Assembly: GCA_916048095.2 (NCBI GenBank)
Contig: OU696594.1
Span: forward strand, 4,269,781 to 4,333,780
Length of the DNA stretch: 64,000 nucleotides
From: Sacculina carcini
Lineage: Eukaryota; Arthropoda; Thecostraca; Sacculinidae
Direction: 5' to 3'
Below, in pieces: positions 10,033 through 18,756 of this stretch. Under the pieces are notes generated by a model, which worked only from the letters and a program-made list of their open reading frames with translations, searched no databases and was not told the origin of the DNA. Both the position numbers and the translations under genes were made by a program. The first letter of the stretch is position 1. Each line of letters opens with the position of its first letter.

Positions 10033-10165
10033 TAAGTAAGTAAGTAAGTTCATTTTTACACTTTTAACGAATATTATTATAAAAAACAATAATTAAACAA
10101 AAGTCCGATAAGCGTTCGCTTCTTTTCGGACAAATCTAGGTGCCAGTCATCAAATGAGCTGGCAC
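10033..10165 (-). repeat. SINE/LINE-like 3' tail with (TAAG)n
   Basis: On the minus strand a unique-looking body contains a hairpin (complement of 10103-10131, arms GTCCGA / TCGGAC) and then AT-rich sequence. It ends in about four ACTT repeats (plus strand TAAG, 10033-10049). A short simple-repeat tail at one end is how many invertebrate non-LTR retroposons terminate. Confidence 0.35.
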
Positions 10166-10229
10166 TTACATGAGAGTTGTGTTGTTATTTATAGATTCAC
10201 AAGATTTATATTCACAAATATACAAGATA

Positions 10230-10400
10230 CAGGTTATTCATACACACACACATGGAATATACACCTGGGTACATACACACACGCACACATATTCACTTAC
10301 ATACACTCAGGCACGCATACACATACACGCACGCACGTACACAAACACTTACACACACAGACACGCATACACACCCAGTTATACATGCCTTTGCATACAA
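10230..10400. repeat. CA-rich microsatellite
   Basis: Interrupted (CA)n with ATAC, GCAC and TTAC variants. All long frames across it are periodic artefacts. Confidence 0.9.
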
Positions 10401-10520
10401 GATCAAATTTATACACATGTATATGGACATTCTTGCCTGCTCTATGTATGCCCTTATATGTACTGCAGCGTGTTTCGGATACCCGTCACGGCAATTGTAA
10501 ATAGATGCAATCGGATATCA

Positions 10521-10860
10521 ACACTTAGTCATGACCATGTCGGCTAGAAACAAAACACACACACATATATTCATTCAAGCTAAGCAACTGCAAGAGGATA
10601 CACCAAATTCCAAACAATCAGTCATACATCACGCCATTTCGGCTAGAAACAAAACACACACACATACATTCATTCAAACTAAGCAACTGCAAGATACACC
10701 GGATTTCACACACTTAGTCATATATCACGCCATAGTGGCTAGGAATAGTACACACACACACACACACTTACACACACATACACATACATATATACTCATA
10801 TACATACATAAACATACATCTAATTACACATGCACACACATTCATACACATTAATACATA
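10521..10860 (+). repeat. Minisatellite of about 98 bp grading into CA microsatellite
   Basis: The word CGGCTAGAAACAAAACACAC at 10541 recurs at 10640 and, degenerate (TGGCTAGGAATAGTACACAC), near 10737. Between them AAGCAACTGCAAGA and ATCACGCCAT also recur in order, giving about 2.5 units. From about 10750 it runs out into (CA)n and (ATAC)n. Confidence 0.75.
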
Positions 10861-10870
10861 TATATCATTG

Positions 10871-12498
10871 TACACTTGAGTTTATTGTTTTGTTGACAAG
10901 TGTTGTCTCAATTTCTTTTTTAATTTGGCGAAGCTTCCTTCTATGAAAAGTTCTTTCATTTCTATCGGGAGACCGTTAAATGTTTTTGGTCCGTCATATA
11001 TAATGCTGTTTTGTATAGTTCCGTTCTATATGTAGGTACTTCCAGATCTAAGTTGTTAGATCGGGTTAGTCTATCTCTGTTCATTACTTTGAATGGTGAC
11101 CCAGATCGTATAGTCCTGTGTATCAATAGTAATGTGAAATATTTATGTATTGAGTTAATGTTTAGTATTTTCTTGCTGCGCCAGATTTCATCAGTGGATT
11201 GGTATTTTTTCATAAAATAGATACATCGAAAGAATTTGTTTTGTGCAATTTGTATTGAATGCAGAAAAGTTGGCCAGGTACTTGCCCATATTGATACACA
11301 GTACGTCATGTGAGGGTAGAAGAGTGAGTAGTATAGACTCATCATTATATCTGAAGGTAAATTGTGTCGTGTACGATAGAAAATCCCAGTAATTTTTGAA
11401 AGCTTGCTACACACTTCATCAATTTGGCATCTCCAGTTTAGGTTCTCATCAATTTTCAATCCAAGGAACTTGGTGCAGTTAACCATGCTGATGCGCTCTC
11501 CGTTGATGTCAATATCAGGAAAATGAAATTGCAGTGATCTGTTTTTGAATAAAATACACTTGGTTTTACTAGGGTTTATTTTCAGTTTGTTATCTTGAAT
11601 CCATTTGTTAATTTTTTCCAATTCCAAAATCAGTATTGAATGCAGTCTGTCCAGAGAGTCATCCTTTAGTAAGAGGTGGTATCGTCGGCATATATGGTGT
11701 AGTGGAATTTTTCGCTGGCATTAATTAAATCATTGATGTAGATTAAGAACAGTGTTGGACCCAGAATTGACCCTTGGGGTACACCATTATTGATTGCTAG
11801 AGTCGATGACCTCGCATTATTGCATGCCACATATTGCTCTCTATCATTCAGATAGCTTTTAAGCAGTTTGTGACATACCCCTCTAATACCCAGGTATTCC
11901 AGTTTGTCGAACAAAATATGGTGGTTGAGACTATCAAAAGCTTTTGACAAATCAATAAATATGCCAATGGGAAACTCTTGCTTCTAGTGATTTATAAACT
12001 TGTTGAACGAAATTTAGTATAGCTTTTTCTGTTGATCGGTTTTATCTAAAACCAAATTGTTGGTGTGCTAGCAGTCCATTTTTCTCTAGATAAGAGCACA
12101 GTCTGGTATTAATGATGGTTTCAAAAACCTTACTGAATGCGGGTAGAATTGATATGGGTCGATAATTGTTAATTGTGTTTTTATCCCCTGATTTGTATAT
12201 GGGTAAGACCTTCGCTATCTTTAGTTGTTCTGGGAAATAACCCTCCCTCATCGATAAATTAATTAGGTGGCATAGGGGTGCACATATATATGTGGATGTT
12301 AGTGCTAGCAATTTCGGTGGGATATCGTCATGCACAGGAGAATTGGTCTTTACTGATCTCAAAACTCTCATGATCTCGGTGACGGTAGTAGGCGCCATAA
12401 ACATGGAATGTTTTGTCGGCTGTTTCAAATAGCGCCTGTAGTCTGTAGGTGGTTTCTGTGATGTGCTATTGCTTTTCAAGAAATGGGTGTTAATAGTT
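10871..12498 (-). mobile_element. Non-LTR retrotransposon (jockey/CR1-like), 5'-interrupted and decayed
   Basis: Minus-strand frames follow each other in reverse-transcriptase order. At 12498-12042 are the thumb-side motifs K-V-L-P-I-Y-K-S-G-D and N-N-Y-R-P-I-S-I-L-P. At 11950-11666 are K-A-F-D-S-L-N-H-H, V-P-Q-G-S-I-L-G-P and the catalytic Y-A-D-D. At 11627-10962 are L-K-I-N-P-S-K-T-K and F-L-G-L-K-I. Frame changes and stops separate these blocks (about 11951-12041, 11630-11665 and near 11020), so it is dead. AATAAA on the minus strand (complement of 10881-10886) marks the 3' end. The endonuclease half is missing because the LTR array begins at 12499, inside this ORF. Clade assignment is from motif style only. 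Confidence 0.8.
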
Positions 12499-12532
12499 TG
12501 TGGAGGCGTGCAAGTTGCGTGGTTGGGCGGTT

Positions 12533-12718
12533 GTATGTCTGTGTGTATCCAAGTGTATCCTTTGTGTGTGCGTTTCGCTCGTTTGTATGCGTGTCTGGCG
12601 TGTATGCATGTCAAGTGTATGTCTGTGTGTATCCAAGTGTATCCTTTGTGTGTGCGTTTCGCTCGTTTGTATGCGTGTCTGGCGTGTATGCATGTCAAGT
12701 GTATGTCTGTGTGTATCC
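12533..12718 (+). repeat. 84 bp direct repeat in LTR U3
   Basis: GTATGTCTGTGTGTATCC starts at 12533, 12617 and 12701. The first two units are full 84 bp copies with a GTTTCGCTCGTTTGTATGCG core, and the third stops after 18 bp. The repeat is present in every LTR of the array. Its place upstream of the TATA box is like the duplicated enhancers of some retroviral LTRs. Because 84 is a multiple of three it creates open frames on both strands, which I do not call genes. Confidence 0.9.
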
Positions 12719-12770
12719 TTCTGTATTGGTGAACGCGGTTAGGCGTGTGTATGAATGTGACCGTGTGAAA

Positions 12771-12794
12771 GGTCACATGACCGAGCTTATATAA
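12771..12794 (+). promoter_or_regulatory. LTR core promoter: GGTCACATGACC palindrome and TATATAA
   Basis: The palindrome at 12771-12782 contains the E-box CACATG (M-box style) and two inverted GGTCA half-sites. A further inverted TGTGACC lies at 12756-12762. TATATAA follows at 12788-12794. The same block is found in all ten LTRs. Factor binding is inference. Confidence 0.6.
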
Positions 12795-12820
12795 CACGGC
12801 ACACTGCCGGTCAAAGGGCC

Positions 12821-12848
12821 ATTCGCTCGGATTCGCTCGCATTCGCTG
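12821..12848 (+). repeat. Triplicated decamer ATTCGCTCG(G/C) at the presumed transcription start
   Basis: ATTCGCTCGG, ATTCGCTCGC and ATTCGCTG follow head to tail about 27-55 bases after the TATA box, where initiation would be expected. It is conserved in all units. Confidence 0.75.
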
Positions 12849-12936
12849 GTATTATCTTGTATTGTGATCTCGCCTGCAATAGACTTTTCTCGCCGTGTCT
12901 TCATCGTTTTCAATGTGGCTTCACGACGCCACATAC

Positions 12937-12954
12937 TGGTGACCCCGACGTGAT
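12937..12954 (+). other. Primer-binding site complementary to tRNA-Trp
   Basis: TGGTGACCCCGACGTGAT, three bases (TAC) after the LTR, is the exact 18-base complement of the 3' end of eukaryotic tRNA-Trp with its CCA. It recurs 438 bases after each LTR start in the array. It primes minus-strand DNA synthesis in this element class. Confidence 0.85.
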
Positions 12955-13095
12955 CATTCTTCGACGCCTACGAGGTTCACATCTTCCGTGAGTTTTGATT
13001 TCTTCATTTCATCTTTTTCCTTTAAATTTCTTTCTTCATTTAATTTACCATTTCATTCTTTTCTGTTCAATTTGTTCACAAATTTAACTTTCATT

Positions 13096-13932
13096 ATGGC
13101 GAGTGATAACGCCGCCCCATTTCCCACTAAAAACGGGGCCGAAAGTACACCAGTGGTCGACGTTTCCGCTTCTCCTGTGCATGGCGTGACTATTAAGCCA
13201 CCGCCTTTCATGGAGAATTGCATGGAAGGCTGGTTCGCAATCATGGAGGCACAATTTCGCCTCCAGCGAGTGTCGGTAGAGTCCACAAAATTCTACCACG
13301 TCATCGCAGCTCTGCCCCCGAACGTGGTGTGCAAAGTCAGTCCTGCTACAATGGAGCAAGAGTCATACTCACAGCTCAAATCCGAGGTTCTTCAGACTCT
13401 CGAGAAATCCAAAACGGAGCTATTTGAGGAGCTCATTTCTAGCACTGTCATGACTGGTCGACCATCTGTTTATCTTAGTGAGCTGATGGCGCGTGCACGC
13501 AAAGTAAAAGTGACGGAAGATTTAGTTCGTCACAAGTTTACTCAGGCGTTACCACCAGCTCTCGGCCCGGTCTTGGCTGCACAACAGCAGACGCCGCTGG
13601 AACAGCTCGGCAAGCTGGCAGACGAGTTGATGCCGCTGGTGCCGTCGCAGTGCTTGGCCGCGCCCGGTATGTTTACCCAAGCAGCGACCACTCATCGCAG
13701 CGGACGACAGCAGGAGAGAGTATCAAACGCCAGATACGGCTATAGGACGACGCGTTTCAGCGCGACCGCGCAAGTGAGCAACTTCTTGCGCTTGTCGTCG
13801 TTGGTCTGCTTGGATGTCTTCCAGCGTTCTCATGATTTTTTGCATGTCCATTGTGAGTTTGCGTCGTTGATAGATATGAATAACCCTCTAAGTAGGACAT
13901 CCTATAGCGGCGTTGGCGCGAGCGAAAACTGA
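13096..13932 (+). CDS. Gag of unit 1, N-terminal part, C-terminus replaced by an insertion
   Basis: Gag is the capsid protein that packages element RNA. The ATG at 13096 starts M-A-S-D-N-A-A-P-F. An earlier GTG-initiated extension through the T-rich leader is unlikely to be coding. Residues 37-75 contain the capsid-type segment F-M-E-N-C-M-E-G-W-F-A-I-M-E-A-Q-F, and residues 150-180 are Ala/Pro/Gln-rich (A-L-P-P-A-L-G-P-V-L). About residue 218 the reading enters an insertion and runs some 60 meaningless residues to a TGA at 13930-13932, total 278 codons. The native C-terminal Cys/His module lies after the insertion in another frame (14121-14327), so this Gag lacks its nucleic-acid-binding end. 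Confidence 0.8.
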   Translation: MASDNAAPFPTKNGAESTPVVDVSASPVHGVTIKPPPFMENCMEGWFAIMEAQFRLQRVSVESTKFYHVIAALPPNVVCKVSPATMEQESYSQLKSEVLQTLEKSKTELFEELISSTVMTGRPSVYLSELMARARKVKVTEDLVRHKFTQALPPALGPVLAAQQQTPLEQLGKLADELMPLVPSQCLAAPGMFTQAATTHRSGRQQERVSNARYGYRTTRFSATAQVSNFLRLSSLVCLDVFQRSHDFLHVHCEFASLIDMNNPLSRTSYSGVGASEN

Positions 13933-14136
13933 TCTCAATACATCGAGAAAGATATTACAACTCACTCTCATACTGAGGCAGGCATTGGTAAAAGCTGTGG
14001 TCTTACTCGCCTGCAAATCCGACAGGGTTCGACACAATGAACCGACAACAACACACACGCACACTGAAAAGATCAAAGCACGAAGCATGCTGGACATTTA
14101 TGTTGCTCAATAGATTTTAGAGATACGGCATAGGAC
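13732..14136 (+). repeat. Imperfect direct repeat flanking the gag insertion
   Basis: AGATACGGCTATAGGAC (13732-13748) and AGATACGGCATAGGAC (14121-14136) differ by one base. They flank 372 bp (13749-14120) that does not belong to gag. The length and near-identity suit a target-site duplication of a retroposed insert. The same pair flanks the same insert in all ten units. Confidence 0.75.
13888..14097 (-). CDS. Antisense small ORF inside the gag insertion, signal-peptide-like
   Basis: It encodes 69 codons (66 from the second ATG). After M-L-R there is a hydrophobic core A-L-I-F-S-V-C-V-C-V-V-V-G-S-L, then C-R-T and a 45-residue tail with three more cysteines. This has the look of a secretory leader and short secreted peptide. 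It is open in every unit: 19547-19747, 24860-25069, 30207-30416, 35578-35787, 40935-41144, 46244-46444, 51553-51762, 56905-57114 and 62268-62477. Units 2 and 7 have lost the first ATG, and unit 7 has one Arg-to-Lys change. I recognise no family. It may be a captured host fragment, or a chance frame. Confidence 0.3.
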   Translation of the reverse strand: MSSMLRALIFSVCVCVVVGSLCRTLSDLQASKTTAFTNACLSMRVSCNIFLDVLRSVFARANAAIGCPT

Positions 14137-14327
14137 TGCAGCCTTTTCATTCCGACCAACGCCCGAAAGTGTGTCGTGGTCATATATTTTTTGGCGCCGC
14201 TGCACGCACGTGCAAGCCATGGTGTCAGTGGCCACGGAAACCAGCAAATCTGGCGATGCAACCATCATCCAGGGGCTCCTCGCCGGTGCCTGCCGATCGT
14301 TCCCGTCCGTCGACCCCGGAAAACTAG
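14121..14327 (+). pseudogene. Detached Gag C-terminal Cys/His module (unit 1)
   Basis: Downstream of the insertion, a frame different from both gag and pol reads C-R-G-H-I-F-F-G-A-A-A-R-T-C-K-P-W-C (from 14172) and ends at TAG 14325-14327. This matches the C-terminal motif of many Ty3/gypsy Gags of the C-x3-H...FG..A..C..PC type, here with Trp for one Pro. The insertion-plus-duplication length of 389 bp is not a multiple of three, so the module is out of frame with the upstream gag. It overlaps the start of pol, which is -1 to it, the usual gag-pol arrangement. The same fragment lies at the same offset in all units. Confidence 0.6.
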
Positions 14328-17300
14328 ATCGGCAGGCCATGGTAAATGCATCAGGTGGCCTGCCGCTCCTCACAGTAGCAGCTCGTGTCGGCACCAAATG
14401 GTTGTCCTTCATTGTTGACACCGGAGCAGGTGTCTCCGTCCTTCCGCGGACCGAGGTAAGCACACTGTCGCTCCTGCCAACATCAGTGCGGTTATCCGCA
14501 GCCAATGGCCAGCCCATGACAGTACACGGTGAGGTTCGTGTCGACATTGTGCTGCAGAAGCTGCGTCGGAAGTTCACATGGACATTTGTAGTATCCGACG
14601 CAGTGTCTCCATTGCTGGGCCACGATTTTTTGCGCCACTTTAAACTCATAGTCGATTGTCATCACAACTGTATTCGTGACACCACAACCTCGCTGCGAGC
14701 GCCGGCTAAGGTAAGTGGTGCACAACCAGTTGGCCTTGTCGTCAACGACTTGAGTAATTTTCCTCATACTGTGCGCACGTTGATGTCTGATCATCCATCG
14801 CTACTTGCACCACGGTCAAACAATATGATTTATATGCCTATTCAGCACAGCATTGACACGGGCAGTGCCGCACCGGTCTTTGCTCGGCCTCGCCGACTGA
14901 CGCCCGATAAAGATAATGCCGCTCGATCTGCTTTCGAAGATCTCTTAGCGTCCGGTGTCGTCCGTCGCTCCAACTCGCCGTGGGCTTCTCCGCTTCATAT
15001 GGTTGCTAAGAAAGCACCCGGCGAGTGGCGCATCAACAACAACAACAACAACAACAACATATATTTAATATAGCGCACATATTTATACACAGGCGCGAAA
15101 GAGACAACCGACAGGAACATCACAGCGAGCAGGGAGTAGGCACAAATAGAAAAATGAAAACACGTTTGCAAACTGGAACATGCTAGATGGCCGTTGGCTA
15201 TCAGATAGCTCATCCGCCCTTGAAACAGGTTTTGTTTTTTTTCCTGTCGGGTGTCTAGCCACCCTCCTCACTGCAGAACAGTGGGGGAGCCGGTTTAGTC
15301 GCCGACGACTCGACCGTGAATCTGGTTGTACTGGAATTACACGGTTACCAGTAGCAGGGCGAAGCCTGACCAGACAACGACGAATCACAGGAGATTATCG
15401 GGCGCTCAATGTCAAGACTGTGCATGACAGATTTCCGATCCCACATATCCAGGATCTGTCAGCACATTTAGACGGCATGACAGTATTTTCCAAATTGGAC
15501 CTACTACAGGCATATCATCAGGTTCCGATGAGTGAAGCCGACATACCGAAAACCGCTGTAGTGACTCCTTTCGGTTTATTTGAATATTTGTTTATGCCGT
15601 TGGGTCTCAAAAACGCCGGAGCCACTTTTCAGCGCATGATGAGTACGATACTTGCCCACCTGTCGTGCACATTCGTTTATCTAGACGATGTTCTCGTGTT
15701 CTCGGTTGACGAGCAGCAGCACACGCGCGACCTGGCAGCAGTATTTGACGTTTTTGAAAAGCATGGTCTCCGATTATCTCTGGACAAGTGTTGTTTTTAC
15801 AGGTCAGAGATTGATTTCCTTGGTCACAAGATCACTGCCGACGGTGTTTGCCCGCCGGATTCCAAAGTGAGTGTCATTAATGATTTTCCTTTACCTTCTG
15901 ATTCTGCTTCACTGCGTAGATTTCTGGGCATGGTAGGTTTTTACCGCCGTATGATCCCTGGTTTCGCGACCCTTGTTCACCCTTTGTCGGAACGCAGTAG
16001 AACGGAGCCAAATTCAAAAAGCCTTTCGCTCACTGCAGACGAGATAGCTGCGTTTGAAGGCGTCAAGCGAGCCCTGAGTGACGCATGCACGCTACCTCAT
16101 CCCAAAGCTAACTGTGATCAGCTTCAGCTAGTCACCGACTGCTCATCGACGGCTGCTGGCGCTGCACTTCACCAGATGGTGGACGGGGTGCCTAGGCCCA
16201 TCTCGTTTTTTTCAAAGAAGCTTTCTGCCGCGCAGCGGAAGTACTCTGTCTACGACCGCGAATTGTTGGCCGCTTATTACGCCGTGGGACATTTCCGTCA
16301 TTTCCTGGAGGGACGAGCGGTAACGCTGCTAACCGATCACAAACCGCTCGTCTCGGCTTTTCGCAGTCCTCGCTTGGCTAAGTCAGACAGACAGCAGCGG
16401 CATTGGTCATATATTACCGAATATGTGTCCGATGTTCAGCATGTTCGCGGCGCCGAGAACGTGGTCGCAGATTGCCTTTCGAGAGATGTGAACGTCATCC
16501 AATTGGAAGCATTTGATCTGCCCGCCATTGCGCGTGCTCAGCTGGATGATCGCGATGTTATGATTCACGCCGACAGCCTGAAGAAGTTCAACTTGTCCGA
16601 TGATACCGTGCTACTGTGTGATACAACAACGCCTCATCCTAGGCCGTTTCTACCGCAGAGATGCCGGTTTCACGTGTTCCAGCAGCTGCACAATATTGCA
16701 CATCCTGGGGTTCGCGCCAGCACACGCGTGATAAAATCCAGGTATGTATGGCCTCACATGGACAAAGATATTAAAGATTGGGTACGTAGTTGTACTGCCT
16801 GCCAACAATCAAAGATCACGCGCCACACAAAGTCGCCACTTTCGCAGTTTGATCTTCCTAGCGCACGATTCGAGGTGGTTCACTTAGATCTCGTCGGGCC
16901 TCTGCCGCCGGCGGTTACAGCTGGTCACTCATTTTCCACGCCGTTCAGATACATACTGACATGCGTCGATCGTGCAAGCCGCTGGCCCGAGGCGATGCCA
17001 CTCACTGACATCACTGCAGCATCTGTTGCCAACGCCTTCTTCACTGGCTGGATTTCGCGTTTCGGTGTCCCACTCCATGTGGTAACGGATCGCGGAACCC
17101 AGTTTGAATCTGAACTGTTCGAGGAATTATCCAAACTGGTAGGTTTTCATCGTGTTCGGACGACCGCCTATCACCCCCAATCTAACGGCATGGTAGAGCG
17201 TCTTCATCGCGTAATTAAAACAGCTATCATAGCCCGTAAAGAATGCTGGCTTTCGGCTCTTCCGGTCGTCATGTTGGGGATCCGATTGCTGCCCGCGGAG

Positions 17301-17864
17301 TCCGGTTTTTCGCCATTCACGGCTGTTACGGGCGGATATCTGCTGTGTCCTCGGGTGCCAACAGGTGAAAACGTGTCCATTAAAGCACAGCACGACTTCG
17401 TCGGCGAACTCAACAAGAGAATGCAGGAGATCGACTTTCACAGCTTGTCAGCCGGCACGTCACACAGCACTCCGACATCCTACGTGCCAGCGCAGCTGAT
17501 GACATGTGAGCATGTGTGGTTGCGTGTCGATCGTGTCCGCCGTCCACTCGAGGCACCTTATCGGGGCCCTTTTCGCGTCGTATCCAGAACGCCGAAGGTT
17601 TTCACCATCGCTCTGCCAACTGGCGGGTCAGAGTCCGTCTCGATAGATCGTCTGAAGCCAGCCATCGTCACTGCTGCGTCACCGGTCAAGGCCCCTTCGT
17701 CGCAGCCTCGTCCGGTTCCACGTGCACGTGTTACGCCCGCCAGCACCACTACGACACGGCCTGTTCCTGTACCTGCTCCTCGTGCATCGCTACCAAAGAC
17801 AATCACTACCAGATGCGGTCGTACGGTTAGATTCAAGACAGCACCGGATTTTCACTATTTTTGA
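14171..17864 (+). pseudogene. Pol of unit 1, split by a 352 bp retroposon
   Basis: Protease to early reverse transcriptase is encoded at 14171-15035. The frame then enters an insertion and stops at 15071-15073. Reverse transcriptase resumes at 15388 and runs to the TGA at 17862-17864 through RNase H and integrase, +1 relative to the first part because 352 is not a multiple of three. Private changes include A59N, S221Y and V224I (numbering of the unit 2 frame). The two parts cannot make one polyprotein from this copy. Confidence 0.85.
15036..15387 (-). mobile_element. SINE-like retroposon inserted in pol of unit 1
   Basis: The 352 bp (including one ATCA) is absent from the nine other units, so its limits are exact. 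ATCA (15032-15035 and 15384-15387) is duplicated at the ends. The plus strand begins with about eight AAC triplets, so on the minus strand the insert ends in ATATTAAATATAT followed by (GTT)n. The minus-strand stretch GTATAAATATGTGCGCTATA before the tail is typical of 3' ends shared by invertebrate SINEs and CR1/L2/RTE-type LINEs. I did not find clear Pol III A and B boxes, so it could also be a 5'-truncated LINE. Confidence 0.75.
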
Positions 17865-18159
17865 TGATTTTTGTACTACTGATTTATCGTGTGTTTTTTT
17901 ATTCAGGACTTGTCCATGAAACGGGTCATTTTGCTGCTATATATATATATATATATATATATCTTGACATGTATCACTTCTACCCGTCGTGGTAACTGTC
18001 ATTTGCACATTTGGATGTTCGAATGTGTGAGTATATTGTGTCTATATTGTGGGTGTGTGTGTGACTACGTATGAGTGTGCGCACATGTGTATGTATGATT
18101 TGTGATATGTATGACCGACCTTGACGTGTTATGAACTCCGTTCTCAGGCGGCGGAGTAC
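17865..18159 (+). other. 3' untranslated segment with (TA)n and weak polypurine tract
   Basis: After pol come a T-rich stretch, GACTTGTCCATGAA, a pure (TA)n tract, a GT-rich segment and finally TCAGGCGGCGGAGTAC directly before the next LTR. The purine-rich GGCGGCGGAG is the only candidate polypurine primer and is poor. No env or third ORF was found. TA-tract lengths in units 1-9 are 25, 29, 63, 87, 73, 27, 25, 25 and 81 bp. Confidence 0.7.
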
Positions 18160-18594
18160 TGTGGAGGCGTGCAAGTTGCGTGGTTGGGCGGTTGTATGTC
18201 TGTGTGTATCCAAGTGTATCCTTTGTGTGTGCGTTTCGCTCGTTTGTATGCGTGTCTGGCGTGTATGCATGTCAAGTGTATGTCTGTGTGTATCCAAGTG
18301 TATCCTTTGTGTGTGCGTTTCGCTCGTTTGTATGCGTGTCTGGCGTGTATGCATGTCAAGTGTATGTCTGTGTGTATCCTTCTGTATTGGTGAACGCGGT
18401 TAGGCGTGTGTATGAATGTGACCGTGTGAAAGGTCACATGACCGAGCTTATATAACACGGCACACTGCCGGTCAAAGGGCCATTCGCTCGGATTCGCTCG
18501 CATTCGCTGGTATTATCTTATATTGTGATCTCGCCTGCAATAGACTTTTCTCGCCGTGTCTTCCTCGTTTTCAATGTGGCTTCACGACGCCACA
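18160..18594 (+). repeat. LTR of unit 2
   Basis: 435 bp, same structure as the first LTR. One private change (ATTATCTTATATTG). Primer-binding site at 18598-18615. It serves as 3' LTR of unit 1 and 5' LTR of unit 2. Confidence 0.95.
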
Positions 18595-18756
18595 TACTGG
18601 TGACCCCGACGTGATCATTCTTCGACGCCTACGAGGTTCACATCTTCCGTGAGTTTTGATTTCTTCATTTCATCTTTTTCCTTTAAATTTCTTTCTTCAT
18701 TTAATTTACCATTTCATTCTTTTCTGTTCAATTTGTTCACAAATTTAACTTTCATT

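Larger units (their letters stand above)
12499..12933 (+). repeat. LTR of unit 1 (435 bp)
   Basis: It starts TGTGG and ends CCACA, a 5-base inverted terminus. The U3 part holds an 84 bp direct repeat (12533-12616 and 12617-12700, plus 18 bp of a third), a GGTCACATGACC palindrome and a TATATAA box. Three ATTCGCTCG decamers follow at the expected transcription start. No canonical AATAAA was seen, so the R/U5 limits are not defined. Confidence 0.9.
12499..18159 (+). mobile_element. Array unit 1 (left edge; pol interrupted)
   Basis: This unit abuts the broken LINE on its left. Its pol is split by a 352 bp retroposon (15036-15387). The TA tract is 25 bp (17938-17962). It is the most distinctive unit: several substitutions, for example CTTCATCG in the LTR and CTTCGTCGGCG in pol, are not in the others, as expected at the edge of an array that exchanges less. 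Confidence 0.9.

Noticed and set aside
12501..12842. Open frames of about 90-120 codons on both strands of every LTR, with Thr/His/Arg-rich or Cys/Val-rich repeats
   Set aside because: They result from the 84 bp direct repeat, whose length is a multiple of three, and from GT/CA periodicity. No domain is seen, and the minus frame in the first LTR simply runs into the neighbouring LINE.
12988..13095. N-terminal extension of Gag starting at GTG
   Set aside because: The segment is a T-rich untranslated leader, giving Phe/Ser-rich residues with no family similarity. The ATG at 13096 has a good context and is conserved.
14107..14649. 180-codon minus-strand frame opposite the start of pol, present in all units
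   Set aside because: It lies antisense to the protease region, whose coding is clear, and has no recognisable domain. It is open because of the codon bias of the sense frame.
17640..17864. Chromodomain at the integrase C-terminus
   Set aside because: After the GPY/F module only a Pro/Thr/Arg-rich tail follows. The aromatic cage pattern of a chromodomain is absent.
17865..18159. env or third ORF between pol and the LTR
   Set aside because: Only about 295 bp is available, mostly TA and GT repeats. The short frames here have no signal or membrane organisation.
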